From: a virus
IMG/VR virus record: IMGVR_UViG_3300042146_000083
Span: 1 to 20,404 of that record
DNA: 20,404 nt
Direction: 5' to 3' (one strand)
This document shows positions 13,218 to 19,211 of this stretch, in pieces (the stretch's first letter is position 1; the number at the start of each line of letters is the position of its first letter). The position numbers were made by a program, and so were the translations under genes. The notes under the pieces were generated by a model, which searched no databases, had not been told where the DNA came from, and worked only from the letters and a program-made list of their open reading frames with translations.

Positions 13218-13532
13218 ATGGGTAAGCCGCAGAAACAAAACCAGCAGTTGAAGGAAGAGCTGACAGGCCTTGAAAGGCTTGGCTTGCGCGTCTCATCGAT
13301 GATCAATCACCCGGTGGCACAGGTTCAGCGTTGGGTGACGATCCATCGCCTGGACACGGACGGGGAAAGGGAGTGGGAAGAGGTGATGGGGTTGCTATCC
13401 GAGACGGACGGCATAGACATGACGTTCAATGACGATGAGTCGGTGACTCTGAGGTGGGAAGCAAGCGCGGAGGAAGACCGCGTGATGGCGGTCGACGAGC
13501 TGGAAGCGGTGGAGGAGCCGGCGCCTTTCTGA
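13218..13532 (+). CDS. DUF1654-family protein, predicted SOS-induced
   Basis: A 104-aa protein from ATG 13218 with GGGGG seven bases upstream. After a polar N-terminus (MGKPQKQNQQLKEEL) it shows the DUF1654 pattern: LERLGLRVSSMINHPVAQVQ, a WVTIHRLDTD strand, WEEVMGLLSETDGI, and DESVTLRWE, with an acidic tail. DUF1654 is a small family found mainly in pseudomonads and their phages, and its function is unknown. A perfect LexA box lies immediately upstream, so host SOS should switch it on independently of PL/PR, as with phage genes that support induction. It is rightward, opposite to its neighbours, and lies between OL and the repressor operon. Confidence 0.85.
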   Translation: MGKPQKQNQQLKEELTGLERLGLRVSSMINHPVAQVQRWVTIHRLDTDGEREWEEVMGLLSETDGIDMTFNDDESVTLRWEASAEEDRVMAVDELEAVEEPAPF

Positions 13533-13539
13533 ATGGCGT

Positions 13540-13563
13540 AAAAAAGCCCGCGTACAGCGGGCT
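13540..13563 (-). terminator. Rho-independent terminator
   Basis: Stem AGCCCGC / GCGGGCT with loop GTACA; read leftward it ends in TTTTTT. It closes the leftward 78-aa paralogue A gene, and the rightward DUF1654 gene also ends against it. A near-identical hairpin stands at 14128-14150. Confidence 0.85.
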
Positions 13564-13581
13564 CATCTATTAGGGCTGACT

Positions 13582-13818
13582 TCAGTCCTCAGGATCAATC
13601 TCTTCTTCTGGCTCACACCTGGCAATCAGCTCTGCAATAGTTTCGGCTATGAAGTCCGCATTTCCTGTAATCACGGCCAAGTGGTCCTCAATACGGTCGG
13701 ACACGTCCGTAGAGCCACGCTGATCGATCCAAATACCGATCTCTTCAACGGCACAACCAAGGGCCATGATGTTCTGGTTGAGGCGGTGGAGCAGGGCGGG
13801 GGTAAGGTCGTTTGACAT
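13582..13818 (-). CDS. Paralogue A of a tandem small-protein family
   Basis: A 78-aa protein, ATG 13818 with GGAGG upstream. Two predicted helices: LLHRLNQNIMALGCAVEEI, then IGIWIDQRG, and after a short linker DHLAVITGNADFIAETIAEL, with an acidic tail. The same plan (RxN..I.AL..AVEEI..WI.Q...I.D.L.....ADFI...I.EL) occurs in the two upstream genes, so the three arose by tandem duplication. A helical bundle, perhaps dimeric, is likely. Function unknown. Ends at the terminator 13540-13563. Confidence 0.7.
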   Translation of the reverse strand: MSNDLTPALLHRLNQNIMALGCAVEEIGIWIDQRGSTDVSDRIEDHLAVITGNADFIAETIAELIARCEPEEEIDPED

Positions 13819-13872
13819 GACGGGTCCTCCGGTTAAAAGGGAAGCATAGCGAGGAGGGAAGGGCCTAACAGG

Positions 13873-14085
13873 CTATCGATCATTCAACAACGAGGCGACA
13901 CCACGCGTGATGAACTCTAAGTTTTCATCCAGCTTGGTCAGTGAGTTGCGGATTCTGGTCCCGTCTTCAGCAGGACCATGCAGCTGTTCAATCCAAATGG
14001 ACAGATCCTCCACAGCCGCCGCTATGGCGAGTTGGTTCTCGTTGAGTTTGTAGATCAGAGAGGGGATGAGGTCGTTGGTCGGCAT
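13873..14085 (-). CDS. Paralogue B of the tandem small-protein family
   Basis: A 70-aa protein; ATG 14085 is preceded by AAAGGAGG, near the ideal ribosome site. The sequence MPTNDLIPSLIYKLNENQLA, then IAAAVEDLSIWIEQLHG and LDENLEFITRGVASLL follows paralogues A and C but is the most diverged of the three. It lacks its own strong terminator downstream, only a weak GCCT/AGGC hairpin near 13865, so it may be co-transcribed with A. Confidence 0.7.
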   Translation of the reverse strand: MPTNDLIPSLIYKLNENQLAIAAAVEDLSIWIEQLHGPAEDGTRIRNSLTKLDENLEFITRGVASLLNDR

Positions 14086-14127
14086 GGCTTGATCCTCCTT
14101 TGTGTGAGGAAAAGCGTAGCAGGCAGT

Positions 14128-14150
14128 AAAAAGCCCGCGCATGGCGGGCT
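14128..14150 (-). terminator. Rho-independent terminator
   Basis: Stem AGCCCGC / GCGGGCT with loop GCATG, followed leftward by a T run. It ends paralogue C and is a copy of the hairpin after paralogue A, so the duplicated unit includes gene plus terminator. Confidence 0.85.
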
Positions 14151-14169
14151 CATTTGTTCGGGATAAGGG

Positions 14170-14406
14170 TTAAGCCTCCAGCGCCATAACCACCTCAGGC
14201 TCACGCTCAGTTTCCAGCTCGGAAATCATGTCGGCTATGAAGTCGGCGCCTCCGGAAACCACGGCCAAGAGATCATCGATATGTTCAGACACTTCATCAG
14301 CGTCGCATTGCTCGATCCAGGCGGTGATCTCTTCTATTGCGCGACCGAGGGCCTCAATCTCTCGGTTGATGCGATGGAGCCGGGCAGGGTTACGTTCATT
14401 CAGCAT
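14170..14406 (-). CDS. Paralogue C of the tandem small-protein family
   Basis: A 78-aa protein. The second of two in-frame ATGs (14406) is chosen because AAAGGA lies six bases before it and touches the first ATG. The sequence has ARLHRINREIEALGRAIEEI, TAWIEQCDADEV and DLLAVVSGGADFIADMISEL, matching A most closely, with an acidic tail ending MALEA. It has its own terminator and a region of decayed similarity upstream. Confidence 0.7.
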   Translation of the reverse strand: MLNERNPARLHRINREIEALGRAIEEITAWIEQCDADEVSEHIDDLLAVVSGGADFIADMISELETEREPEVVMALEA

Positions 14407-14441
14407 GACCATTCCTTTGGTAAGTGCGCGAGACGGAAATG

Positions 14442-14530
14442 TTAGGCGTTAAGGGCAACAAAAAGTTCGCGTATAGCGGCATATTTGTTGAAGGCTTGCT
14501 CTTCCGTCAGCCGGATCACCTCAGGCGTAA
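14442..14530 (-). pseudogene. Decayed end of a fourth paralogue unit (possible)
   Basis: Bases 14458-14490 resemble a worn copy of the AGCCCGC terminator (AAAAAGTTCGCGTATAGCGG against AAAAAAGCCCGCGTACAGCG). Bases about 14497-14530 resemble the 3' end of paralogue C (ATCACCTCAGGC against ACCACCTCAGGC). In the left strand a short open frame reads PEVIRLTEEQ where C has PEVVMALEA. The body of the gene is missing. Confidence 0.4.
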
Positions 14531-14583
14531 ACTAAACACGGTGCAGCATGCATTGAAAAAAACGCTGCACTTGGAGGTGAGCC

Positions 14584-15105
14584 ATGCGCTCAATATCTGC
14601 TTGCACCTCGATCGCACTGCTGGCGCTGTCTATAGTGCCACTTGCCACCGCAGCGTCTTCGGTCGAAGTCGTCTTCAAGAACCCCGAAAAATTCAGCGAT
14701 GCCAGCCTTGATAGTCCGGGCTATGAACGTGGTGCCGATCCTTATGTCATGAAAGAGCTGCGTAGCTACATCCAGAAGCTTGGCGAGCGGTACCTGCCAC
14801 CCGGCCAGCAGCTGCAAATTGAAATACGCAACATCGACCTGGCCGGTCGCTACGAACCTTGGAGGTCAAATGCCTACGAGGTGCGCTTCATGCGCGACAT
14901 CACTTGGCCGAGCATCGATCTACATTACGTGCTCAAACAAAACGGCCAGATCGTGAGCCAAGCCGACGCCAGGGTCATAGATCAGTTCTACCTCCAGCGT
15001 CCGGGACGTGCCAACAGAAGTGACAGGCTCTATTCCGAGAAGGCCATGCTCTCGGACTGGTTCCACAGACAATTCGCCGGGCAACATCAGAGCGGGTTGA
15101 ATTGA
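14584..15105 (+). CDS. DUF3016-family secreted protein (moron)
   Basis: A 173-aa protein; ATG 14584 has GGAGGTG upstream. A signal peptide is clear: positively charged start, hydrophobic core (CTSIALLALSIVPLATA) and AxA-type cleavage near residue 23. The mature part follows DUF3016: VEVVFKNPEKFSDASL, LPPGQQLQIEIRNIDLAGRY, RFMRDITWPSIDLHYVLKQ, SQADARVIDQFYL and SEKAMLSDWFHRQF. DUF3016 proteins are usually encoded on proteobacterial chromosomes and have unknown function. It is probably periplasmic. A hairpin (GTGCAGC 14541-14547 / GCTGCAC 14564-14570) sits three bases before the ribosome site and could affect translation. It is rightward among leftward genes, so probably independently expressed in the lysogen. 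Confidence 0.82.
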   Translation: MRSISACTSIALLALSIVPLATAASSVEVVFKNPEKFSDASLDSPGYERGADPYVMKELRSYIQKLGERYLPPGQQLQIEIRNIDLAGRYEPWRSNAYEVRFMRDITWPSIDLHYVLKQNGQIVSQADARVIDQFYLQRPGRANRSDRLYSEKAMLSDWFHRQFAGQHQSGLN

Positions 15106-15158
15106 ACCACCCTGTGCTCTGAATCATCCTTCCGGTATGGGAGGTATGGGCCAAAACG

Positions 15159-15182
15159 AAAAGCCCGGCGCTGGGCCGGGCT
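15159..15182 (-). terminator. Rho-independent terminator
   Basis: Stem AGCCCGGC (15162-15169) / GCCGGGCT (15175-15182) with T's on the leftward exit. It ends the 126-aa gene at 15211. Two relatives of the same hairpin stand at 15705-15729 and 15809-15832. Confidence 0.8.
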
Positions 15183-15210
15183 CAAGAATGTTGCGGCTGT
15201 GCATTCAATG

Positions 15211-15591
15211 CTATTTGAAATGTTTTGTTATCGCCTGCTTGCCTATTGCTGCCTCGATGTCTCGGTAAGTGCGTTTCTCAGCCGCGCACAGAAGCGACCT
15301 TCCATCCCTCAGCTGTATCGAAAAGGTCAGCTCGATCTCATCGTCTGCCAACATCGCACCGGCGACAGCTCCAATCGGACCAAGAGCCAATGCTCCAGCC
15401 AACCCTAAACCGATAGCACTCGATAAATCTCGGTATGAAGTTTCACTGACCACCATGGTGTCGAGTATTTCGGAGGTGGCAATCTTGAGGCCAGGCCATG
15501 GATAAACAGCCGTTTGTATAGTCATGAAGCCAGGTTCAAATACTGCGAATCCCTCAAGGAAATCCCCAGCTAAGATTTTTATTTTTGCCAT
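15211..15591 (-). CDS. 126-aa protein with glycine-rich hydrophobic segment, unknown
   Basis: ATG 15591 is chosen for GGAGGG upstream; an ATG six codons earlier lacks one. A beta-rich N-terminus (MAKIKILAGDFLEG) is followed by a hydrophobic glycine/alanine segment, SSAIGLGLAGALALGPIGAV (57-76), continuing to residue 81, and then a polar strand region (EIELTFSIQLRDGRSLLCAA). The middle could span or lie in a membrane in the manner of glycine-zipper proteins. I recall similar 'KI..GDF.eG' proteins as uncharacterised accessory genes. It has its own terminator on the left and two hairpins to the right, and looks like an independent cassette. Confidence 0.6.
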   Translation of the reverse strand: MAKIKILAGDFLEGFAVFEPGFMTIQTAVYPWPGLKIATSEILDTMVVSETSYRDLSSAIGLGLAGALALGPIGAVAGAMLADDEIELTFSIQLRDGRSLLCAAEKRTYRDIEAAIGKQAITKHFK

Positions 15592-15704
15592 ACGGCACCC
15601 TCCCTTCATTTTCCTGCAAGAAAATTCAACGCTCAGAGGGTTGTGCCGTCAACGAGCCGAGGACGAGGGGCGGCGATTGTCCGACTGCTGGAGGGCCAAG
15701 AATG

Positions 15705-15729
15705 AAAAAGCCCGGCGCTAGACCGGGCT
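15705..15729 (-). terminator. Hairpin, terminator-like
   Basis: Stem AGCCCGG (15709-15715) / CCGGGCT (15723-15729) with a leftward T run (15705-15709). No gene ends directly against it; the nearest leftward gene ends at 15837 beyond another hairpin. It may back up that one. The rest of 15592-15836 shows no gene. Confidence 0.65.
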
Positions 15730-15808
15730 CTCTGTAGATGGGCCAAATCCCTTTGGCTGACTGCATTGTGCTTGGATGGTATGACGAAAGCATGACAGGG
15801 CGGATACG

Positions 15809-15832
15809 ATAAGCCCGGCGCTAAGCCGGGCT
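15809..15832 (-). terminator. Terminator of the nucleotidyltransferase-partner operon
   Basis: Stem AGCCCGGC (15812-15819) / GCCGGGCT (15825-15832), four bases after the stop of the 300-aa gene, with a short, weak T stretch. It is followed by the hairpin at 15705-15729, which has the better T run. Confidence 0.7.
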
Positions 15833-15836
15833 CAAA

Positions 15837-16739
15837 CTACCAAGGTAGTGACGTTATCGTATATCTAGGTCTGCCTTTTCCTACGGTTCTCGCGCTTAAC
15901 TTAATTGTAAATGCTTGATTAAGATGAGCATTGATCACTGATGGATTTTCAATTGTGGTCGCGATCCGCCCATGAATTACATTCCCATCCTGTGCTTTGA
16001 ACTCAAATCTACGCTCAGCGGGGAAAGCTCCCAAGAACTCCCCTCTAAAGTCCACATCCATCTCGGTGATATTCTCAACACTTAAGCGCGAACGGCTGAT
16101 ACGAACTTGGTCAACACTTGAGAATGAGAACACGTGGTCCTGCGTGGATACAGAGCAGAACGCTTCATAAGCAATTAACTTATCTAGGTACTCTGAAACC
16201 ATTGCTATAGCCCTAGTCCCGAGTCTAGACGCTGGCTCAGATAGTTCTTCATCGCTTTTTGTTGACGCTTCTAGCAACTCGGCGACTAATTCGAAAGCTT
16301 GTGAAACGGGTGTAGTACCTTCCAATGGTAGCTGTGCCTCATCCGTTAGCGCTTCTTCGAATTCAAAACCAAATGAACCTAACGCTGTACCGGTAATTAA
16401 TATTTGGTTTTGAGCTCTATTTGGGATTGGGCCGAAATCGTTTAGAACACCACTTATAGAAGCAGCAATAGCTGCAACTGCATCTGTAAATTTACTTGTG
16501 GCGACTGAACCGAATTCTGCAACTATCCCATGAACACCGCGTACAGGCGCGCCACGATAAGTAACGATTGCTTTCGCGGGAGCAAACGCACCCCGGCCAG
16601 GGTCGCGAAGCGTGGCTCCAATCTGATCCTTCCTAGACTGTAGAGACAGTCGAGTAAGGTTGCTGAGTCCCGGCTGCTGGGACATCCGGTCCAGAAAACT
16701 GATTTCTGCCTGTGCATGAGTGAATTCAGTTCTGTTCAT
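15837..16739 (-). CDS. Unknown partner of the nucleotidyltransferase
   Basis: A 300-aa protein with no family I can name. ATG 16739 has AGGAG eight bases upstream and overlaps the end of the nucleotidyltransferase gene by 14 bp, so the two are translated together. An N-terminal helical part (1-45) is followed by PAKAIVTYRGAPVRGVHGI (about 54-72), SKFTDAVAAIAASISGVLND, then GPIPNRAQNQILITGTALGS (102-121) with GFEFEEALTD, a helical centre (about 145-200), and a beta-rich C-terminal third (RISRSRLSVENITEMDVDFR; RRFEFKAQDGNVIHGRIATT). There is no HEPN Rx4-6H motif, no TM and no HTH. The DNA is AT-richer than the phage core. Its function is presumably tied to the neighbouring nucleotidyltransferase, as target, effector or antitoxin. 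Confidence 0.75.
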   Translation of the reverse strand: MNRTEFTHAQAEISFLDRMSQQPGLSNLTRLSLQSRKDQIGATLRDPGRGAFAPAKAIVTYRGAPVRGVHGIVAEFGSVATSKFTDAVAAIAASISGVLNDFGPIPNRAQNQILITGTALGSFGFEFEEALTDEAQLPLEGTTPVSQAFELVAELLEASTKSDEELSEPASRLGTRAIAMVSEYLDKLIAYEAFCSVSTQDHVFSFSSVDQVRISRSRLSVENITEMDVDFRGEFLGAFPAERRFEFKAQDGNVIHGRIATTIENPSVINAHLNQAFTIKLSARTVGKGRPRYTITSLPW

Positions 16740-17298
16740 TCTGGAGCTCCTGCTTGCGAATCACCAAAAGATCGGACGCATCCTGGTCTTGACCTGGTTC
16801 GAGCTTAACGCTCAGAAAGCCTTTCCACTGCTGTGATCTTCTATGTGACCACATACTGTACCAGTATGCTGCAAGCTCTATTAGTGTTTCAGGTGGCTCC
16901 GACAAAAGGGTAATGTAAAAATCTACCTTATAGGTGGCCTTAATCCAGGCGTTGTCTACGAGCTTTTGTATGTCCGGTTGGGTTAACGCTTGCTGAATTG
17001 CCGGAGAAACGTCTGCAAACGTCACCACATCCATGTCATTTGGCGCACGCCCCTCTAGCATCTCCACATTTTCCATGAAGCTTCCATCGAGCCACTGCGT
17101 CCCCGAGACAATGCCCATCCGATGCATTTCGGCTCGATGTGCTAGAAATCCTTCGAGCACCTCGCATCTCTCCAATGTAGTTGAAAAACGGTCAATGACC
17201 TGTCTTACATCGGTAGGGTAGGGTGCTCGTGTAGGTGATGTGGGGTCTTGCTCGTCGATCGGCGGTATTACACCTTGGTGATTCCAAAACGGTATCAA
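16726..17298 (-). CDS. Nucleotidyltransferase-fold protein (DUF6932-like)
   Basis: About 190 aa. The Pol-beta-type nucleotidyltransferase signature is visible: WLDGSF (G72-S73), then PNDMDVVTF with D88 and D90, and a third acid in YKVDFYITL (D126). All three metal-binding acids and the GS turn are present, so it should transfer a nucleotide to a protein or RNA. A conserved-looking YWYSMWSHRR segment follows (145-154). I recall uncharacterised proteins with this signature (IPFW..QG..PP start, DUF6932). Start: TTG 17298 has GGAGG at the ideal distance and gives MIPFW; ATG 17310 has none. It overlaps the 300-aa partner by 14 bp. It lies downstream of the repressor on the same strand, so it is probably expressed in the lysogen. 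Confidence 0.8.
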   Translation of the reverse strand: MIPFWNHQGVIPPIDEQDPTSPTRAPYPTDVRQVIDRFSTTLERCEVLEGFLAHRAEMHRMGIVSGTQWLDGSFMENVEMLEGRAPNDMDVVTFADVSPAIQQALTQPDIQKLVDNAWIKATYKVDFYITLLSEPPETLIELAAYWYSMWSHRRSQQWKGFLSVKLEPGQDQDASDLLVIRKQELQNEQN

Positions 17299-17325
17299 CG
17301 AAACCTCCATGCGCAACGTGAGAAA

Positions 17326-17526
17326 TTAGTGGGCTAAAACACCCTTATCAGACCTTGCTTTAAGTTTGTTTGCATTCCGCACAAGGAGCACCATTCGCAT
17401 GAATGGCCAACTCATCAATGTGAAGTTCGAATCGCTATTGCTCCGCACAATCCTTCCCACCTTTACCTCATCAGCGTAAGCAGTCAGCCGATCCTTATCA
17501 GCATGGCTTTCAGCCCGAAGCAGCAA
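17326..17526 (-). CDS. Possible small protein, 44-66 aa
   Basis: The open frame starts at TTG 17526 and overlaps the 62-aa gene by 17 bp. An alternative GTG at about 17457, with GATGAGG upstream, would give MGRIVRSNSDSNFTLMSWPF followed by MRMVLLVRNANKLKAR. The C-terminal segment is hydrophobic-basic. It is on the repressor strand with no strong start. The true product is uncertain. Confidence 0.35.
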   Translation of the reverse strand: MLLRAESHADKDRLTAYADEVKVGRIVRSNSDSNFTLMSWPFMRMVLLVRNANKLKARSDKGVLAH

Positions 17527-17698
17527 TTCTCAGCGCTACTGCAGCTTCAAGAAGCTTCTGTACCTGAGCTAAGACGACTGACGCCAGATCTTCATCCCCT
17601 GCTGCTTTAAGAGCGTCCACTACGTCGAGCAGCCTTACGATCTCGACCTCAATGGCGCGAACGGATTCGCCTATATGGTATTGAAGTGAGTGCGCCAT
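17510..17698 (-). CDS. 62-aa helical protein, unknown function
   Basis: ATG 17698 has AAGGA about ten bases upstream. The whole protein looks like two helices: YHIGESVRAIEVEIVRLLDV then EDLASVVLAQVQKLLEAAVA. It is downstream of the repressor and the 67-aa gene on the same strand, so probably part of the lysogenic transcript. No family recognised. Confidence 0.5.
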   Translation of the reverse strand: MAHSLQYHIGESVRAIEVEIVRLLDVVDALKAAGDEDLASVVLAQVQKLLEAAVALRIAASG

Positions 17699-17760
17699 CT
17701 CAGTCGATCCTTAAGTCCGATCGCTTACAAATCCCCGCCGTACCCACTGGCTGTTACGCT

Positions 17761-17964
17761 TTAATGAAGAACCCTGCGACTCTCTCCAATCCTGATCCGG
17801 TCCAGCGCCCGGTTTAGCGAGTCCAATGCATCAAGGAGGGCTTTCGCCTCAGCTTCCCGACCATCTCCCCAAAGGCGTTCAGCCATTTTATTCAGGGCTT
17901 GGATAGAGCGCTCGATTTCAGCAGCAGTCACCACAGCCTGACTTTCCGGCTTTTTCTTCGGCAT
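17761..17964 (-). CDS. 67-aa helical protein, unknown function
   Basis: ATG 17964 has GAGG nine bases upstream; the longer frame to 18042 runs back into the repressor gene without a site. A lysine-rich start (MPKKKPESQ) precedes two helices (AAEIERSIQALNKMAERLWG; REAEAKALLDALDSLNRALD). It lies 56 bp downstream of the repressor stop, the position of rex-like genes in lambda. No known motif. Confidence 0.55.
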   Translation of the reverse strand: MPKKKPESQAVVTAAEIERSIQALNKMAERLWGDGREAEAKALLDALDSLNRALDRIRIGESRRVLH

Positions 17965-18020
17965 TGTCAGAACCTCTGCAGCGCTCGCACTCCGGCCCGA
18001 ATGCTCAGCCAACAACCCAG

Positions 18021-18896
18021 TTACACCAGGTGAGCGTTCCATACCAGAAGCACGCGTGCCTGGATGTAAGTCTCATCCGCTCTGATCGTTTGCGGTGGGT
18101 GCATCGTATTATCAGAAATCATTTTGATCTGATCATCGCCAACCCATTGGAGCCGCTTGATGTAGAGGTGGCCTTCCCAAGAGAACATGTAAATCCCGTC
18201 CCCCACGAATTCCCGAATACTGATGTCGACGAGCAGAGGGTCTCGATGCTTGATCGTGGGCGCCATCGACTGACCCCAGCCGGTCACCATCTTGAGATGG
18301 AAGTGTTCCTTGAACTCGACGCCCATCTCGCGCAGATGCTGAGGGCTTACCCTCACGTCCTGGAGTAATTCCGGGTAGTCGTGCGGTATTTGTCCGCCAC
18401 CCATGGCAGCGCGGACGTCGTAATGCGCGATCCATACTTCGTCTCCAACTACGCCGGGGCGGTAGTAATCGACCTCAATGGCGCCGCCGCCGCTATCTTC
18501 AGCCTCTGCGACCGCAAGTAGCCGTCTGCGGGCATCTTCTGAAAGTCCTTTTCCCTGCTTATCCAGCATCTGGCGAACCAGGTCAGCCGCCGACGAGGTC
18601 AAAACTGGTGTTCCTGTTTGGTCCGCAGCGCTTGTCAGCCCGCTTATCTCGTGCGCCAGCCTCTTGCTGAATTTCTCGATAGGTACTTCTAGAACGCGTG
18701 ATAGCACTGCGGCAAATTTCGCGTTCAGGGGATTGGTGCCGTTCAAGTACATCGCGACAGCGGCGGCAGATATATCAGCCGCTTCAGCAAGGCCCGCCTG
18801 GGTGAGTCCAAGGGCATTTTTTTTCGATACGAAAATCGCCTTGGCGGCGTCGCATTCAGCTTTCAGCTCTGGGGAAAGTTCTTTCTTTTTACTCAT
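18021..18896 (-). CDS. cI: CI-type phage repressor (HTH + S24 peptidase)
   Basis: A 291-aa repressor that keeps the prophage silent by binding OR and OL. The N-terminal lambda-repressor-like HTH lies at about 20-75 (LTQAGLAEAADISAAAVAMY is the HTH core), with a long linker (90-150) and a C-terminal S24 dimerisation/autoprotease domain. The catalytic serine is S210 in GWGQSM and the catalytic lysine K247 in LYIKRL. The usual Ala-Gly or Cys-Gly cleavage dipeptide is absent; the place where it is expected reads RAAMGGG (162-168). The PRM -10 is so close to ATG 18896 that the mRNA would be leaderless or nearly so, like lambda cI; no good ribosome site is present. This gene heads the lysogenic transcript. 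Confidence 0.93.
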   Translation of the reverse strand: MSKKKELSPELKAECDAAKAIFVSKKNALGLTQAGLAEAADISAAAVAMYLNGTNPLNAKFAAVLSRVLEVPIEKFSKRLAHEISGLTSAADQTGTPVLTSSAADLVRQMLDKQGKGLSEDARRRLLAVAEAEDSGGGAIEVDYYRPGVVGDEVWIAHYDVRAAMGGGQIPHDYPELLQDVRVSPQHLREMGVEFKEHFHLKMVTGWGQSMAPTIKHRDPLLVDISIREFVGDGIYMFSWEGHLYIKRLQWVGDDQIKMISDNTMHPPQTIRADETYIQARVLLVWNAHLV

Positions 18897-18904
18897 CCGT
18901 GAAA

Positions 18905-18972
18905 TTTAACCGTTGGTTAATTTATTTGCGTCAACCGGCGGTGTTGCTAGAAAACTAACCGGCGGTTAATAT
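18905..18972. promoter_or_regulatory. OR with three operators; PR and PRM
   Basis: Three copies of an operator have centres 25 and 24 bp apart: TTAACCGTTGGTTAA (18906-18920), TCAACCGGCGGTGTT (18931-18945) and CTAACCGGCGGTTAA (18955-18969). PR (rightward): -35 TTGCTA 18944-18949, 17-bp spacer, -10 TAATAT 18967-18972. PRM (leftward): -35 TTGACG (complement of 18929-18934) and a weak -10 (GGTTAA/GTTAAA) at 18905-18911. The cI-proximal operator overlaps the PRM -10 (OR3-like), the cro-proximal one fills the PR spacer (OR1-like), and the middle one touches both -35 boxes, as in lambda. Confidence 0.85.
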
Positions 18973-19004
18973 TGAGTCTGACAACACCATTCGAGATTTT
19001 CAGA

Positions 19005-19211
19005 ATGAAGCAGATCCCACTTACAGAGCTGGTTGCTACGAAAGGGCAGGCCTTTGCGGCTAAGTCTCTTCGGGTCAGCCCCGCTGCAATCAGTAAGGCC
19101 ATTTCCGCCGAGCGAAACATTTCAGTCATCTGCAATGAAGACGGGACTTTCGAAGCTCAAGAACTGAAGCCGTTTCCGGCCCAGGTAACACCGAAAAAAA
19201 CCGCCGCCTAA
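19005..19211 (+). CDS. cro: Cro-like repressor
   Basis: A 68-aa protein that closely follows lambda Cro. The N-terminus (MKQIPLTELVATKGQAFAAK) leads into a helix-turn-helix (SLRVSPAAISKAI, 21-33) and a beta strand (NISVICNEDGTFEAQELKPF). It ends PFPAQVTPKKTAA, strikingly like the lambda Cro C-terminus (KPFPSNKKTTA). It should bind the 15-bp operators at OR and OL, shutting PRM first. ATG 19005 is chosen over an upstream TTG (18972), which falls in the -10. A weak GAGA site precedes it. Its stop overlaps the stop of the converging 71-aa gene. Confidence 0.9.
   Translation: MKQIPLTELVATKGQAFAAKSLRVSPAAISKAISAERNISVICNEDGTFEAQELKPFPAQVTPKKTAA

Noticed and set aside
15837-16739. HEPN toxin domain in the partner protein
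   Set aside because: No R-x4-6-H motif; the nearest R...H spacings (RGVH, RGAPVRGVH) do not fit.
16852-16868. CATACTG-TAC-CAGTATG palindrome, considered as a LexA-like site
   Set aside because: The spacing does not fit CTGT-N8-ACAG, and it lies inside the nucleotidyltransferase coding sequence. Probably chance.
18972-19004. TTG extension of cro
   Set aside because: It would place the start codon in the PR -10 box; homology to lambda Cro begins at ATG 19005.
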